From assembly GCA_030770535.1 (NCBI GenBank), contig JASVEC010000209.1, forward strand, positions 1 to 31,156: a DNA stretch of 31,156 nucleotides, given 5' to 3'. The translations under genes were made by a program, and so were the position numbers. The notes under the pieces are model-generated. The model was not told the origin of the DNA, did not search any database, and was given only the letters and a program-made list of their open reading frames with translations. This DNA comes from Batkoa obscura (lineage: Eukaryota; Entomophthoromycota; Entomophthoromycetes; Entomophthorales; Batkoaceae). Shown piece after piece: positions 20,261 through 28,395 of this stretch (position 1 is the stretch's first letter; each line of letters opens with the position of its first letter).

Positions 20261-21544
20261 TTATTCATTTTTTTGCACTAATGCTACTAGTACTGTAATA
20301 TCATCTAATTTCCTAATTTAATTAATATGAATATTTGATCTTATATTTTAATTTTACTATCTAAAACTTACCCACCCAATTCCAAATATTGATGATATTT
20401 CAATAAAGAATTAGACCAAGGCGATAATCTCTTTGGATTTAGTGAATATTTTCTTGCTGTTTCCGCTAATTTATTACTTAATTTACGTATCTTTAATTGT
20501 AGCCAATCCGAATTTTTAATATTAATTAATTGTTTTGTAGTTTCATTTACTGATGAGTAGGTATGAGTATTATGATCAATTTGAAATTGTAAAAATTCAT
20601 TTTGAATAATATTAATAGTTTCTTCATCAAACACATTATCAAAATAGCCATCTGTAGCTAATATAATTAAATCATTTTCTTTTAATTCTAATTCAATTTG
20701 ATTACAGTCTGATGGCTCATTTTTAATATATCCTTGATTTAATTGATATTCTTTAGGAATAATAGATAATTGGTAAGGGCAATTAAAAAAATGTTGTTGT
20801 TCTTGACTTTTATATATAATTTCACTTCGATTTCGTATTATTAAAAAAGAAGAATCACCTAAATTAACTCCATTAAGTCGACCATTATCTTTATTGATTT
20901 TTAATATAGAAGCAGTACTACTACCTAATTAATAAAAAATAAATAAAAATAAAAATAATATTTAATATTTAATTTATAATAATTTTAAATTAATGATCTC
21001 AATTATTATAAATTATTATAAATTCAATTTTTTCTTTTACTTACCTACTACTTTCTCTTTATTTTTCAATAATCGATTATAAGCTTGTTGTAATAATTCT
21101 AATGAAGACAATTCCATTTCATTACCAAAACTAGTTCGATGTTGTTGAATAATTTCACTAGCATGATTCATTAAAGACCAAGAAAATTGACTTGGATCAA
21201 TCCCTACTTTTTCCCAACTACCGACTCCATCTGCTATTCCTGTAAATTAATTGTAAAAATATTAATAATTTGTAACGAATAAATATCATTAATTATTTGA
21301 TGTTTAAATTGTGATTCTTTATGTATAAGAAATAAAATAATTTTTTATTAAATTTACCTAAATATTGATTCTTAACTGTTGAATTTAAAAAAAAGGCATC
21401 TTCTCCAGAATCTACTTTAGCTACCTTTTTAGCTTGTAATGGTGTTATAGAAGGTAATTTATATATCGGTAAACTATGTTGAATATTAACTCTTCGATAT
21501 TTTGGTAACCAGTTTGCTGAAGTAATAATTTTATATTGATTCAT
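20261..21544 (-). CDS. PP2C-family protein phosphatase, PTC7-like
   Basis: A metal-dependent Ser/Thr phosphatase. Exons are 21358-21544, 21045-21239, 20372-20924 and 20261-20312; junctions are GT-AG and in frame, giving 328 residues. The PTC7 order of motifs is complete: SGEDAFF (D49), GIADGVGSW (D66), SQFSWSLM, GSSTAS (128-133), NLGDSSFLIIR, ILATDGYFDN (D219) and C-terminal LDDITVLVALV (D315-D316, the final metal ligands). The short last exon is needed for that last motif; without it the frame would stop after LELGG. Yeast Ptc7 is mitochondrial or nuclear-envelope depending on splicing; here the N-terminus is only mildly basic, so location is open. Its 3' neighbour on the same strand is the amylase gene. 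Confidence 0.92.
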
Positions 21545-21969
21545 TAAATTTTTAGCAATTCTTAAAGTGAATATTGTAAATGAGAAAAGAAATTAGTTAT
21601 TGATTATTGTATTCCTTTTTAAAAATACTCAAGCTTTTTTTTTCATTTTTAAATAAAAATTTTCATGGTGCATGATTTGGTAACTTCAAAATTACTAATT
21701 CTTTTTTCAACTTATTTTAAAAAAATTACTAAAATAATCGAATGCGTTTCAAAATTAAGCTCAGAGCTCAGCTTAGTTTATATTTAATTAAGCTATTTAT
21801 TTATTTACTTTTTATTAAAGGAATATTATAATAATAAAATAGTATTTTGTTCATTTATAATAAAAACACTCTGGTTTTTTTATTTATAATAATAAATCTT
21901 AATTTTATTTCTCCATAATATATAAAATGCTCTTTTCTTTTTATTTTCTTTTTCTTTAAATTCTTTTCT
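21545..21969. other. Intergenic between Cia2 and the phosphatase
   Basis: This 425-bp A/T-rich spacer holds the phosphatase promoter and the Cia2 3' end. No ORF or repeat family is seen. Confidence 0.5.
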
Positions 21970-22556
21970 TTAATCTGAAGTAGTTGATAAACACTGATTT
22001 ACTACTTCCAATAAACTTTGATTTTCTAATGCAGCTGATACTCTTTCTTTATCATTTAATTGTTTGTTTACTATTTTTAAACTATTAAACAAAATCATGT
22101 TAAAATAAATAAAAAAGTTTACCAGCTAATTCTGACTGATGAGTACCTTCTCTAACGGTAATATCAATCTAATATAAAAAAATTTAACTTTTAAATCTTC
22201 AATCAATTAATTATTTTACTTACCTTAAACCTAGGAGGTAAACTCCTTAATAATCTCACTCTAATACATAAACCAATTAAAGTAGCCATAGAACAATGAG
22301 GAATTGTAGGAGTAAATTGAACATGAACTTTATTTTTAATATCATTAATAAAAATATGATCTTTTTGAATCACATTTAATTGTTCTAAAGTCAATGGATG
22401 TTCTGGATCATTAATATTCTTAATTAAATCAAATATCTCTAAGGAATCAAATTCATCTCGAATATTTTCATCAAATGCTTCTTGACCTAACTCTCGACTG
22501 ATAGATGTGGTATTATAAATTATTGGATTCGCGTTGACTAATTTACTACTACCCAT
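21970..22556 (-). CDS. CIA2: Cia2/MIP18-family Fe-S targeting protein (FAM96)
   Basis: Cia2 is a subunit of the cytosolic Fe-S targeting complex (with Cia1 and Met18/MMS19) that delivers clusters to apo-proteins. Exons are 22224-22556, 22123-22168 and 21970-22070, all GT-AG and in frame, giving 159 residues, the usual family length. The DUF59/MIP18 domain is evident: [40 protein letters not shown] with the conserved reactive cysteine, [16 protein letters not shown], and the C-terminal [17 protein letters not shown] and [10 protein letters not shown]. Only the acceptor reading TAAAAATAG before TAAAC gives the conserved ELAVNKQ junction. The gene is divergent from the first NDUFA4-like gene across 318 bp. 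Confidence 0.94.
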
Positions 22557-22874
22557 ATTTTTTGTAAGTTTTAATGAAAATCAATTTTTAATCTTAACTT
22601 TTATTCTTTCAAATTTTCCTTAGTCTGCATAATTTGTTATCTTTTTTCGAAAAGGCATAAATTGCATCTTTAACTATTATAATTTTGCAATCGAAAGACT
22701 TATGATCTAAACTTAAATTTGATCTCATACTTACAATTGAATCACTAATTTTGAAATAATGATAAAAAATGACGCTCAAATTTGTATAGTAGGTAGATAA
22801 TAAGTATATAAACCCCCTATCATCTCCTTAAAATAATAAAACTATAATTAACTTAACTAAAAATCAATTCAAAT
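22557..22874. promoter_or_regulatory. Divergent promoter region, Cia2 / NDUFA4-like gene 1
   Basis: This 318-bp spacer has minus-strand Cia2 on its left and the plus-strand array on its right. Near the right end AATGATAAAA and GTAGATAATAAGTATATAAA form a variant of the array's promoter module, with TATATAAA about 63 bp before the ATG. Confidence 0.55.
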
Positions 22875-23132
22875 ATGGTACTTCGTAAAGCAACTTCCTT
22901 ACTTCATTGGAGAATGGATCCTGAAATTTTTCCATTAGCTGCAATTCTAGGTGGAATTGGAGCCATTGCTGGTTATACTATATATCGAAAAAAAGAACAA
23001 CATACAAATCAACATGATGTTATTGATGGTGAATTGAAAACAAATGGGCGATTAAGAACGCATATGAAAGCTAATATTGAGCCCTCCGAGTTAAAAAATC
23101 TGGATCATATTCATGGTGGAAAGAAAGAGTAG
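22875..23132 (+). CDS. NDUFA4/B12D-like small membrane protein, array unit 1
   Basis: This intronless ORF of 85 residues carries the MLRQ/B12D signature: a short basic N-terminus, M-D-P-E-[IV]-[FY]-P-L, a single glycine-rich membrane helix (LAAILGGIGAIAGYTIY) and a basic flank. In animals and fungi such proteins are small inner-membrane subunits linked to respiratory complexes I/IV. The C-terminal tail contains GRLRTHMKANIEPSELKNLD, which recurs as GRHKEEIKVHVSPEKLDHLQ in later units. This is the most diverged intact unit and may be the founder. Assignment to the family rests on the PE[IV][FY]P plus helix pattern. Confidence 0.75.
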   Translation: MVLRKATSLLHWRMDPEIFPLAAILGGIGAIAGYTIYRKKEQHTNQHDVIDGELKTNGRLRTHMKANIEPSELKNLDHIHGGKKE

Positions 23133-23311
23133 ATGTAGAAGGAAAAATGAGATATAATAAATTTGTGTATTTTTTTAGTCTGGTTTTATCGTTTTAATTT
23201 TCTGATTTTTAATTTCCTTAATTTTTTTTTGAAATTCAGTTGATTTAGCCTTTTACAATCAATCAACATTATAATCAAGATGATTTTAACCATTTAACTA
23301 TAGCTATTCAG

Positions 23312-23340
23312 CAATGATAACAATATTATAATATATAAAA
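23312..23340 (+). promoter_or_regulatory. Array promoter module, unit 2
   Basis: AATGATAACA is followed by ATTATAATATATAAAA. It is the same AATGATA...TATATAAA arrangement as before the other units, although the following unit has no ATG. Confidence 0.5.
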
Positions 23341-23392
23341 TAATTGATGATAGCAAGAAAATTAAAAAATAACTTAATTTTTTTGAAAGGGA

Positions 23393-23578
23393 TTGAAATT
23401 TAAATTTAATAAACCCACTATTTACTACCTACTGGTGCTGATATTGGGTGTAGTTGAAACTATTATTGGCTATATATTATATGTAAAGACTAAGCAATAT
23501 ATCTGTAGTAGGAAAATAGAAAGAGAGAGGAAGGAGTTGAATTTGGAAGACGGAACTAAGTTAGAAAAAAAGAATTGA
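23393..23578 (+). pseudogene. NDUFA4/B12D-like array unit 2, probably inactive
   Basis: The frame LKFKFNKPTIYYLLVLILGV followed by VETIIGYILYVKTKQY aligns with the membrane part of units 4 and 5. There is no ATG at the expected place: the frame opens with TTG and the nearby ATG at 23349 is in another frame. The C-terminal tail is also shorter, lacking the GRHKEE and PEKLDHLQ motif. Use of a non-ATG start cannot be excluded. Confidence 0.65.
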
Positions 23579-23780
23579 TGAGGTTAAAGGGAATAATTAA
23601 CATTGAGTATGATAATGATAAGAAATAAACCTTATTTATTACTTTTTCCTTAATGCATTTTCGTTTTCGGAATTTAGGAACAATTAAACTGCTGGTGGAG
23701 CTTTAATGTTTTTGACTTTTTATGATTGAATCATTAATGCTAATATTCTATAAGCTTTAGTTCCTAAGTTACAGTTATTT

Positions 23781-23836
23781 AATAATGATAGGATAATGAT
23801 AGTAGGCTCATATAGTGATAATTATAGTATATAAAA
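23781..23836 (+). promoter_or_regulatory. Array promoter module, unit 3
   Basis: AATAATGATAGGATAATGAT is followed by AGTAGGCTCATAT and then TAGTATATAAA. The same order of blocks precedes units 4, 6 and 7. Confidence 0.6.
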
Positions 23837-23880
23837 AATGAATTGATAATATAAAAAAAATAAATTAATAAGTCCATAAA

Positions 23881-24142
23881 ATGTATCTAAACCGAGTAAG
23901 GTCTTTATTTCATTTTAAAGTTGACTCAAATCCACCCATTAATAACAGTATTAAGCATTGTTGAGGTTGGTAATGTTTGTGCTCTTTATAGAGGAGACCA
24001 GACCTTTAACTATAATAAGAAAATGGATAAGGAAGAATTAAGATTAGATGACAGAAACAAAAAAGAAGTGAAAGTGAAAGTGAAATCTGAGGAATTAAAC
24101 AACTTAAGTGAGGCTATTGATGTTAGTAGTGATCATAAATAA
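23881..24142 (+). pseudogene. NDUFA4/B12D-like array unit 3, frameshifted
   Basis: The ATG at 23881 begins MYLNRVRSLFHFKVDSNPP, matching MFLNRARSLLHLKIEPEVYP of unit 5. The frame then shifts near 23930; the continuation in another frame reads PLITVLSIVEVGNVCALYRG and ends with the family tail (NKKEVKVKVKSEELNNL). The membrane segment is poor in glycine and unlike its relatives. Promoter and tail persist, so the damage looks recent. Confidence 0.75.
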
Positions 24143-24266
24143 GTTTAATAAGTTTTTCTCGTTTTTTATGAATTGTTTGAAGATTAATTTTAGATATTTT
24201 TAACTTGATCTTTTATCATCTATACCATTAGTATGATTAAACTTTAAGCTCTTAACTAGTGATTAA

Positions 24267-24319
24267 ACAATGATATAACAATGATAAGAAGCTTGCCTAG
24301 TCAAATCACGATATATAAA
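24267..24319 (+). promoter_or_regulatory. Array promoter module, unit 4
   Basis: CAATGATATAACAATGATAA is followed by GAAGCTTGCCTAG and then GATATATAAAG, about 50 bp before the ATG. An upstream TTTAAGCTCTTAACTAG block also recurs before unit 6. Confidence 0.6.
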
Positions 24320-24367
24320 GAAGTAAACAATGATGAAGTCAAAGTAGAAAATAAAATAAATAATTGA

Positions 24368-24631
24368 ATGTTTTTAAATCGAGCCAAATCTTTATTACAT
24401 CTAAACATTGAGCCACAAATTTATCCTTTAATAATGATTGTAGGCGCTGGTTGTACTGTTGCAGGGTATACTATCTTTAAAGAGTCAAAGCGATATATTA
24501 GTGATAAGCATAGAGATATGACTGTACTAAATTCAGGTGGTAGACATAAAGAAGAAATCAAAGTTCATGTCAGTCCAGAAAAGTTAGATCATTTACAAGG
24601 AATTATTGAAAGTGAGAAGAAGTCGAAATAA
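24368..24631 (+). CDS. NDUFA4/B12D-like small membrane protein, array unit 4
   Basis: Intact and intronless, 87 residues. The N-terminus MFLNRAKSLLHLNIEPQIYP is followed by a glycine-containing membrane helix (LIMIVGAGCTVAGYTIF), a basic flank (KESKRYI) and the tail SGGRHKEEIKVHVSPEKLDH. It is nearly identical in plan to unit 5 and both keep the LQGIIESE ending. It is probably a mitochondrial inner-membrane protein by family analogy. Confidence 0.78.
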   Translation: MFLNRAKSLLHLNIEPQIYPLIMIVGAGCTVAGYTIFKESKRYISDKHRDMTVLNSGGRHKEEIKVHVSPEKLDHLQGIIESEKKSK

Positions 24632-24925
24632 ATATTAATATTTTTAACCTTTCTTAGCTTTGAAGTTTTAAATAGTCAATTTTGCAGACTATAAATTTAT
24701 CAAATCTTTTTATAAACAGTTATCATTTTAAATTTGCCCAAAAAATGTCAATTATTTATAAAAAGATTTGACATTATTTTGAAACTTATTACGTTTGTTA
24801 ATTTGATTTCTAGGTATGGTTAATTTACTAAAATGACATAAAAATGACAAGGAGTTTATATGCTAAACTATAGTATAAAAAAGAGACATTATGATAGTAA
24901 AAGAATAAAAGAAAAATCTTTAAAA

Positions 24926-25195
24926 ATGTTTTTAAACCGAGCAAGATCTTTATTACACTTGAAAATTGAGCCAGAAGTTTACCCTTTGGTAGCGATTGTA
25001 GGCGTTGCTGCTACTATTGGTGGTTATACTGTTTATAAAGAATCAAGACGATATATTAATAATCAACAAATAAATAAAAATATATTATACTCAGGTGGTA
25101 GACATAAAGAGGAGGTCACAGCTCATGTTAATCCAGAAAAGTTGGACCATTTACAAGGAATTATTGAGAGTGAAAGTGAACACAAGTCAAAATAA
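24926..25195 (+). CDS. NDUFA4/B12D-like small membrane protein, array unit 5
   Basis: Intact, 89 residues from the ATG at 24926. The open frame extends upstream to 24860 but that part overlaps the promoter (a TATA-like AGTATAAAAA at about 24873) and has no counterpart in other units, so I chose the internal ATG. The plan is MFLNRARSLLHLKIEPEVYP, then the helix LVAIVGVAATIGGYTVY, then KESRRYI and the tail GGRHKEEVTAHVNPEKLDHL. Together with unit 4 it is the best preserved pair. Confidence 0.78.
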   Translation: MFLNRARSLLHLKIEPEVYPLVAIVGVAATIGGYTVYKESRRYINNQQINKNILYSGGRHKEEVTAHVNPEKLDHLQGIIESESEHKSK

Positions 25196-25280
25196 ATTTG
25201 TATTTTTTATTTTATTTTTGATTAGTTTTTATGATTAGTTTTCTATGCTTTTATACTTCAAGTCACTGTTATAGATTCAA

Positions 25281-25364
25281 CCTCTAAGCTCTTAGTTATA
25301 GTTACTCAATAGTAGCAAAATAATCATAGTAAGCTTATATACTAATATTTATAATATATAAAAA
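25281..25364 (+). promoter_or_regulatory. Array promoter module, unit 6
   Basis: It contains CTCTAAGCTCTTAGTTA, then CAATAGTAGCAAAATAATCA, TAGTAAGCTTATATA and AATATATAAAA. It is well conserved although the downstream unit is broken. Confidence 0.6.
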
Positions 25365-25402
25365 AGAAACAAGGCTAGAGATCAAAGATAAAATAAATAT
25401 TA

Positions 25403-25610
25403 AGATGATCTTAAAGCAAAATCTTTACTGTATAAAAAAATCCAACCAGAAGTTTATTCATTTGTATTGTTGTTAGGTATTATCGGGCCTATTTCTGCAT
25501 AAATTCTACATATAAAGGTGAAAGAACATGATGATAGCAATGTGGATGAAAAGGAATTAAGTTCAGAAGGGGAAAATAGAAGGATAAAAAATGAATAGCA
25601 AATTTAAAAG
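25403..25610 (+). pseudogene. NDUFA4/B12D-like array unit 6, broken
   Basis: The ATG at 25404 is followed within about a dozen bases by a frame change. The frame then gives KAKSLLYKKIQPEVYSFVLL and LGIIGPISA and stops inside the membrane segment. Remains of the tail (EKELSSEGENRRIKNE) follow. At least two disruptions are visible. Confidence 0.75.
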
Positions 25611-26039
25611 AAATTGTTAAAATTGAGAGTAAATGGAAGTAAGTTTAATAAATATTTCAACTTTTTTGTTTTTTATATAGTTATTGAAATTTATATCTAA
25701 AAATAAAATTGTGATCATTTTTAAACTAAATTTATAGTATACAATATAGAATAAATAATATTTATATAAATAGTTTACCATTATTACTACTATAACATTA
25801 TTTATATTGTAGTGAAAAATAAAAAATTATTGTTAGTTATTTTGTCTTTCTTTTTTGTCTAAAAAATAAACTACTAATATCAATAATAACAATGATAATG
25901 ATATAACGCTATTAATATAAATAAGTATTGATTCAACGATAAATTATTATTAGGGTTAGTGCTATTGTTGTTATCAATATATGATACAGTGCTTAAAAAG
26001 TATTCTATTTTGATAGCATACTTTTGTTAATATAACAAC

Positions 26040-26150
26040 AATAATTTATTTTTATAATTTATAATTTATAATTTATTATTATTTATTATAATTTATTATT
26101 ATTTATTATTATTCATTATTATTTATTATTTATTATTTATTCTATCATTA
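26040..26150. repeat. Low-complexity ATTTATTATT tract
   Basis: Irregular ATTTATA, ATTATTT and TTATT units fill about 110 bp. Confidence 0.8.
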
Positions 26151-26428
26151 TTGTTATGAACCAATGTAGCAGTCATCTCAACATCAATCTCAAAATGATA
26201 ATATTATTTTAATAATACAATTAATCAAAACTAAAATGATGTATAATAAAACAATAATAAAATAATGGTAAAGTATTATTGCTGATACTGTTTTTGTTGC
26301 TAATTTATTATATTAACAAAAATAATCATATTACTTGCTATTATAATGAGATGTTAACAAAATAGCAAAATAAAATAGTAATTATAACACTTTACCATTG
26401 TTATTCTAACTATTATAGTATAAGATAT

Positions 26429-26527
26429 GGAGATATTTTTTTAATTTCATTACTTTTTCCATCTTTTGAGCGCTATTTGAGTGGAAAGATTATTTAGTAA
26501 AATTCTTAGATAAAAAAATACATTCCC
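26429..26527 (+). mobile_element. MITE copy j
   Basis: GGAGATAT to ATTCCC, with centre GAGCGCTATTTGAGTGGAAA and right arm AGTAAAATTCTTAGA. It is flanked by ATAT on the left and ATAC on the right, an almost exact 4-bp repeat. Confidence 0.78.
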
Positions 26528-27220
26528 ATACATTATTATCAATATAATAGAAATAATAAGTTGTTATTATTGAAATTTATTAGATTATTAGAATTATAAT
26601 AAAAAGAATTTTAGATATCTTAAGGTTCGATAGATAATCATAGGAAATAACCGAACCATGATGTCATACTTGATCGACTTATGAATAGAAATAAAAATAA
26701 AAGTTCGGGAAATTAAAAATGGCGCCAATATTGAAGATGTGTTTTAAAAGTTATCAGGAAATTGTCCAACTTTTGTATTATATATAAAATGATCAAGAAA
26801 ATAAAGTATATCAAGACATTTTAATTATCTATATAGCTTGTTAAAGTTTAAGATTAAGGGTTGTTTACAGGTTGAAATTAAGGATTAAAGTTAACAAATT
26901 CACTTCAAATGATATATTAAAATCGTGTCTAAATGCTTTAAACTATATGCAGTAATTTATTTCTAGTCTTAAAAGAGTAAATGGGATAATTTTAAAATGG
27001 AATTCTATTTAGTAAAAATCAAGTCATAAGTAATATATTTCACTAATTTAAAAATAGATTCATCTGTCAAAATTTGAATTGATTCAAAAAAAATATTAAA
27101 GATTGCGCAGATAAATTGGGATTTTCCTGTCAATTCTAAAAAATTGAAAAGCTGAGTTAATAATGGTCTGATTTTTATCTAAGATCCATCCGAAGAATGG
27201 ATTTTAAAAACTTATAATTA

Positions 27221-27313
27221 GTCATCTTTTTTTATTGAAGAACATTACTGCTAATTTTTCCACTTAATAATGCTTAAAAAAATGAACAAATAATAGAACC
27301 AAAAAATAGATTC
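27221..27313 (-). mobile_element. MITE copy k (degenerate)
   Basis: A reverse-orientation copy retaining CTAATTTTTCCACTTAATAA, TGCTTAAAAAAATG and worn ends (GTCATC, GATTCC). Confidence 0.6.
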
Positions 27314-27463
27314 CTAATTCTATTTCTTATTTTAAAAATACTCAAAAATTAAGTAGTGGTCTGATTTTTGAATTATCCGGTAGTTAATATTAGAATCTTT
27401 ATAATATATTTTTATTCTAAAAATTGTCATATTCATTAAACCTGTATTCTAACTACGGTCTAT

Positions 27464-27522
27464 TCAATAATGATCTAATAATCCTAGTAAGCTTATGGAG
27501 TCAAGTTATAGTATATAAATAA
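27464..27522 (+). promoter_or_regulatory. Array promoter module, unit 7
   Basis: TTCAATAATGATCTAATAAT is followed by CCTAGTAAGCTTATGG and TAGTATATAAATAA. It matches unit 6 closely although the two lie about 2.2 kb apart. Confidence 0.65.
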
Positions 27523-27547
27523 ATAAAATGTGCTAGTAAAAATTTAT

Positions 27548-27599
27548 ATCAAAACAAACAAACAAACAAAACAAACAAAACAAACAAAACAAACAATCC
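27548..27599. repeat. CAAA/CAAAA short repeat in the 5' leader of unit 7
   Basis: About a dozen AAAC and CAAAA units lie between the TATA box and the likely start codon of unit 7. Confidence 0.8.
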
Positions 27600-27601
27600 A
27601 G

Positions 27602-27802
27602 ATGTTTTTAAATAAATCCAAATCTTTAGCTTTAAAACTTAAACCTGAAGTTTATCCATTGGTAGCCATTTTGACATTTGCTCTATCTTTTGGTGTTTAT
27701 ACTATGACCACGAAAACAATGCAACATCTTAATAGTCGACATATCCATACAGTACCATTTGACTGGGAAGGTAGAACTAAATCAGAAGATAAGGACTATT
27801 GA
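27602..27802 (+). CDS. NDUFA4/B12D-like small membrane protein, array unit 7
   Basis: From the ATG at 27602 (MFLNKSKSLALKLKPEVYPL) the product has 66 residues. An ATG at 27530 would add a Lys/Gln/Thr stretch translated from the CAAA repeat, which I judge untranslated leader. The PEVYPLVAIL motif and membrane helix are kept (VAILTFALSFGVYTM), but the glycine pattern is reduced and the tail ends early after FDWEGRTKSEDKDY, without the PEKLDHL part. It may be functional but reduced. Confidence 0.65.
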   Translation: MFLNKSKSLALKLKPEVYPLVAILTFALSFGVYTMTTKTMQHLNSRHIHTVPFDWEGRTKSEDKDY

Positions 27803-28395
27803 ACCTAATGGGGATCATTGAATTTAATTGTATAATTAGTCGAAATAAACCTTTTCATTTTTTAAATACTTTTTATGTGACTGTTAAAATTTGGGGATAT
27901 TTTTTTTTGGCTTGATCACTTTTTTCATCTTTTTAAGCATTATTTAAATGCAAAAATTGGTAGTAAAATTGTTAAATACAAAAATACGTCCCCCCATTTG
28001 TTTTTGGAAATAAAAACTATATAATAATAAAATGAAGTATTATAAATTTATACTTTAATAAATAGAATAAAAGTAAAAATAGATAAACAATGACATTAAA
28101 TTAAAAAAGAAGATAAGTATTGAAACTATAGGATGGGCAATTGAAAATTTTATTACGAATCTATGTCTCAATATTGATTTAAAATAAAGCTTATTTTTAA
28201 AATCTTTAATTTATCATTTTAATCTCAAATTGATCATCAAGTTAATTTGAATCTAATTATTTAATAATAATAAAAACTATAAACTTTATAAATAAAAACT
28301 ACTTTTAAAAAATCAATTTTATTTTATATTAATGAATAAAGTAAAGATAGGATGCAATTATAATATTATATAATGAAGAAAATAGGATGATTTTC
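27803..28395. other. Intergenic between the array and the glucan synthase gene
   Basis: The 3' ends of convergent genes face each other here. It contains MITE copy l and otherwise A/T-rich DNA without ORFs. Confidence 0.5.
27893..27995 (+). mobile_element. MITE copy l
   Basis: GGGGATAT to ACGTCCCCCC with flanking ATTT/ATTT (27889-27892, 27996-27999). The centre is AAGCATTATTTAAATGC and the right arm AGTAAAATTGTTAAATAC. Confidence 0.8.

Larger units (their letters stand above)
25651..27463. other. Long A/T-rich insertion-like gap in the array
   Basis: This stretch breaks the about 0.5-kb spacing of the array. It holds a TTATTA-rich low-complexity tract (26040-26150) and two MITE copies (j, k). 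A short phrase GGTCTGATTTTT occurs twice, at about 27163 and 27358, on either side of copy k. I see no gene. Confidence 0.5.

Noticed and set aside
24860-24925. Longer N-terminus for array unit 5
   Set aside because: This stretch overlaps the promoter region and is not conserved in the other units, which start at MFLN.
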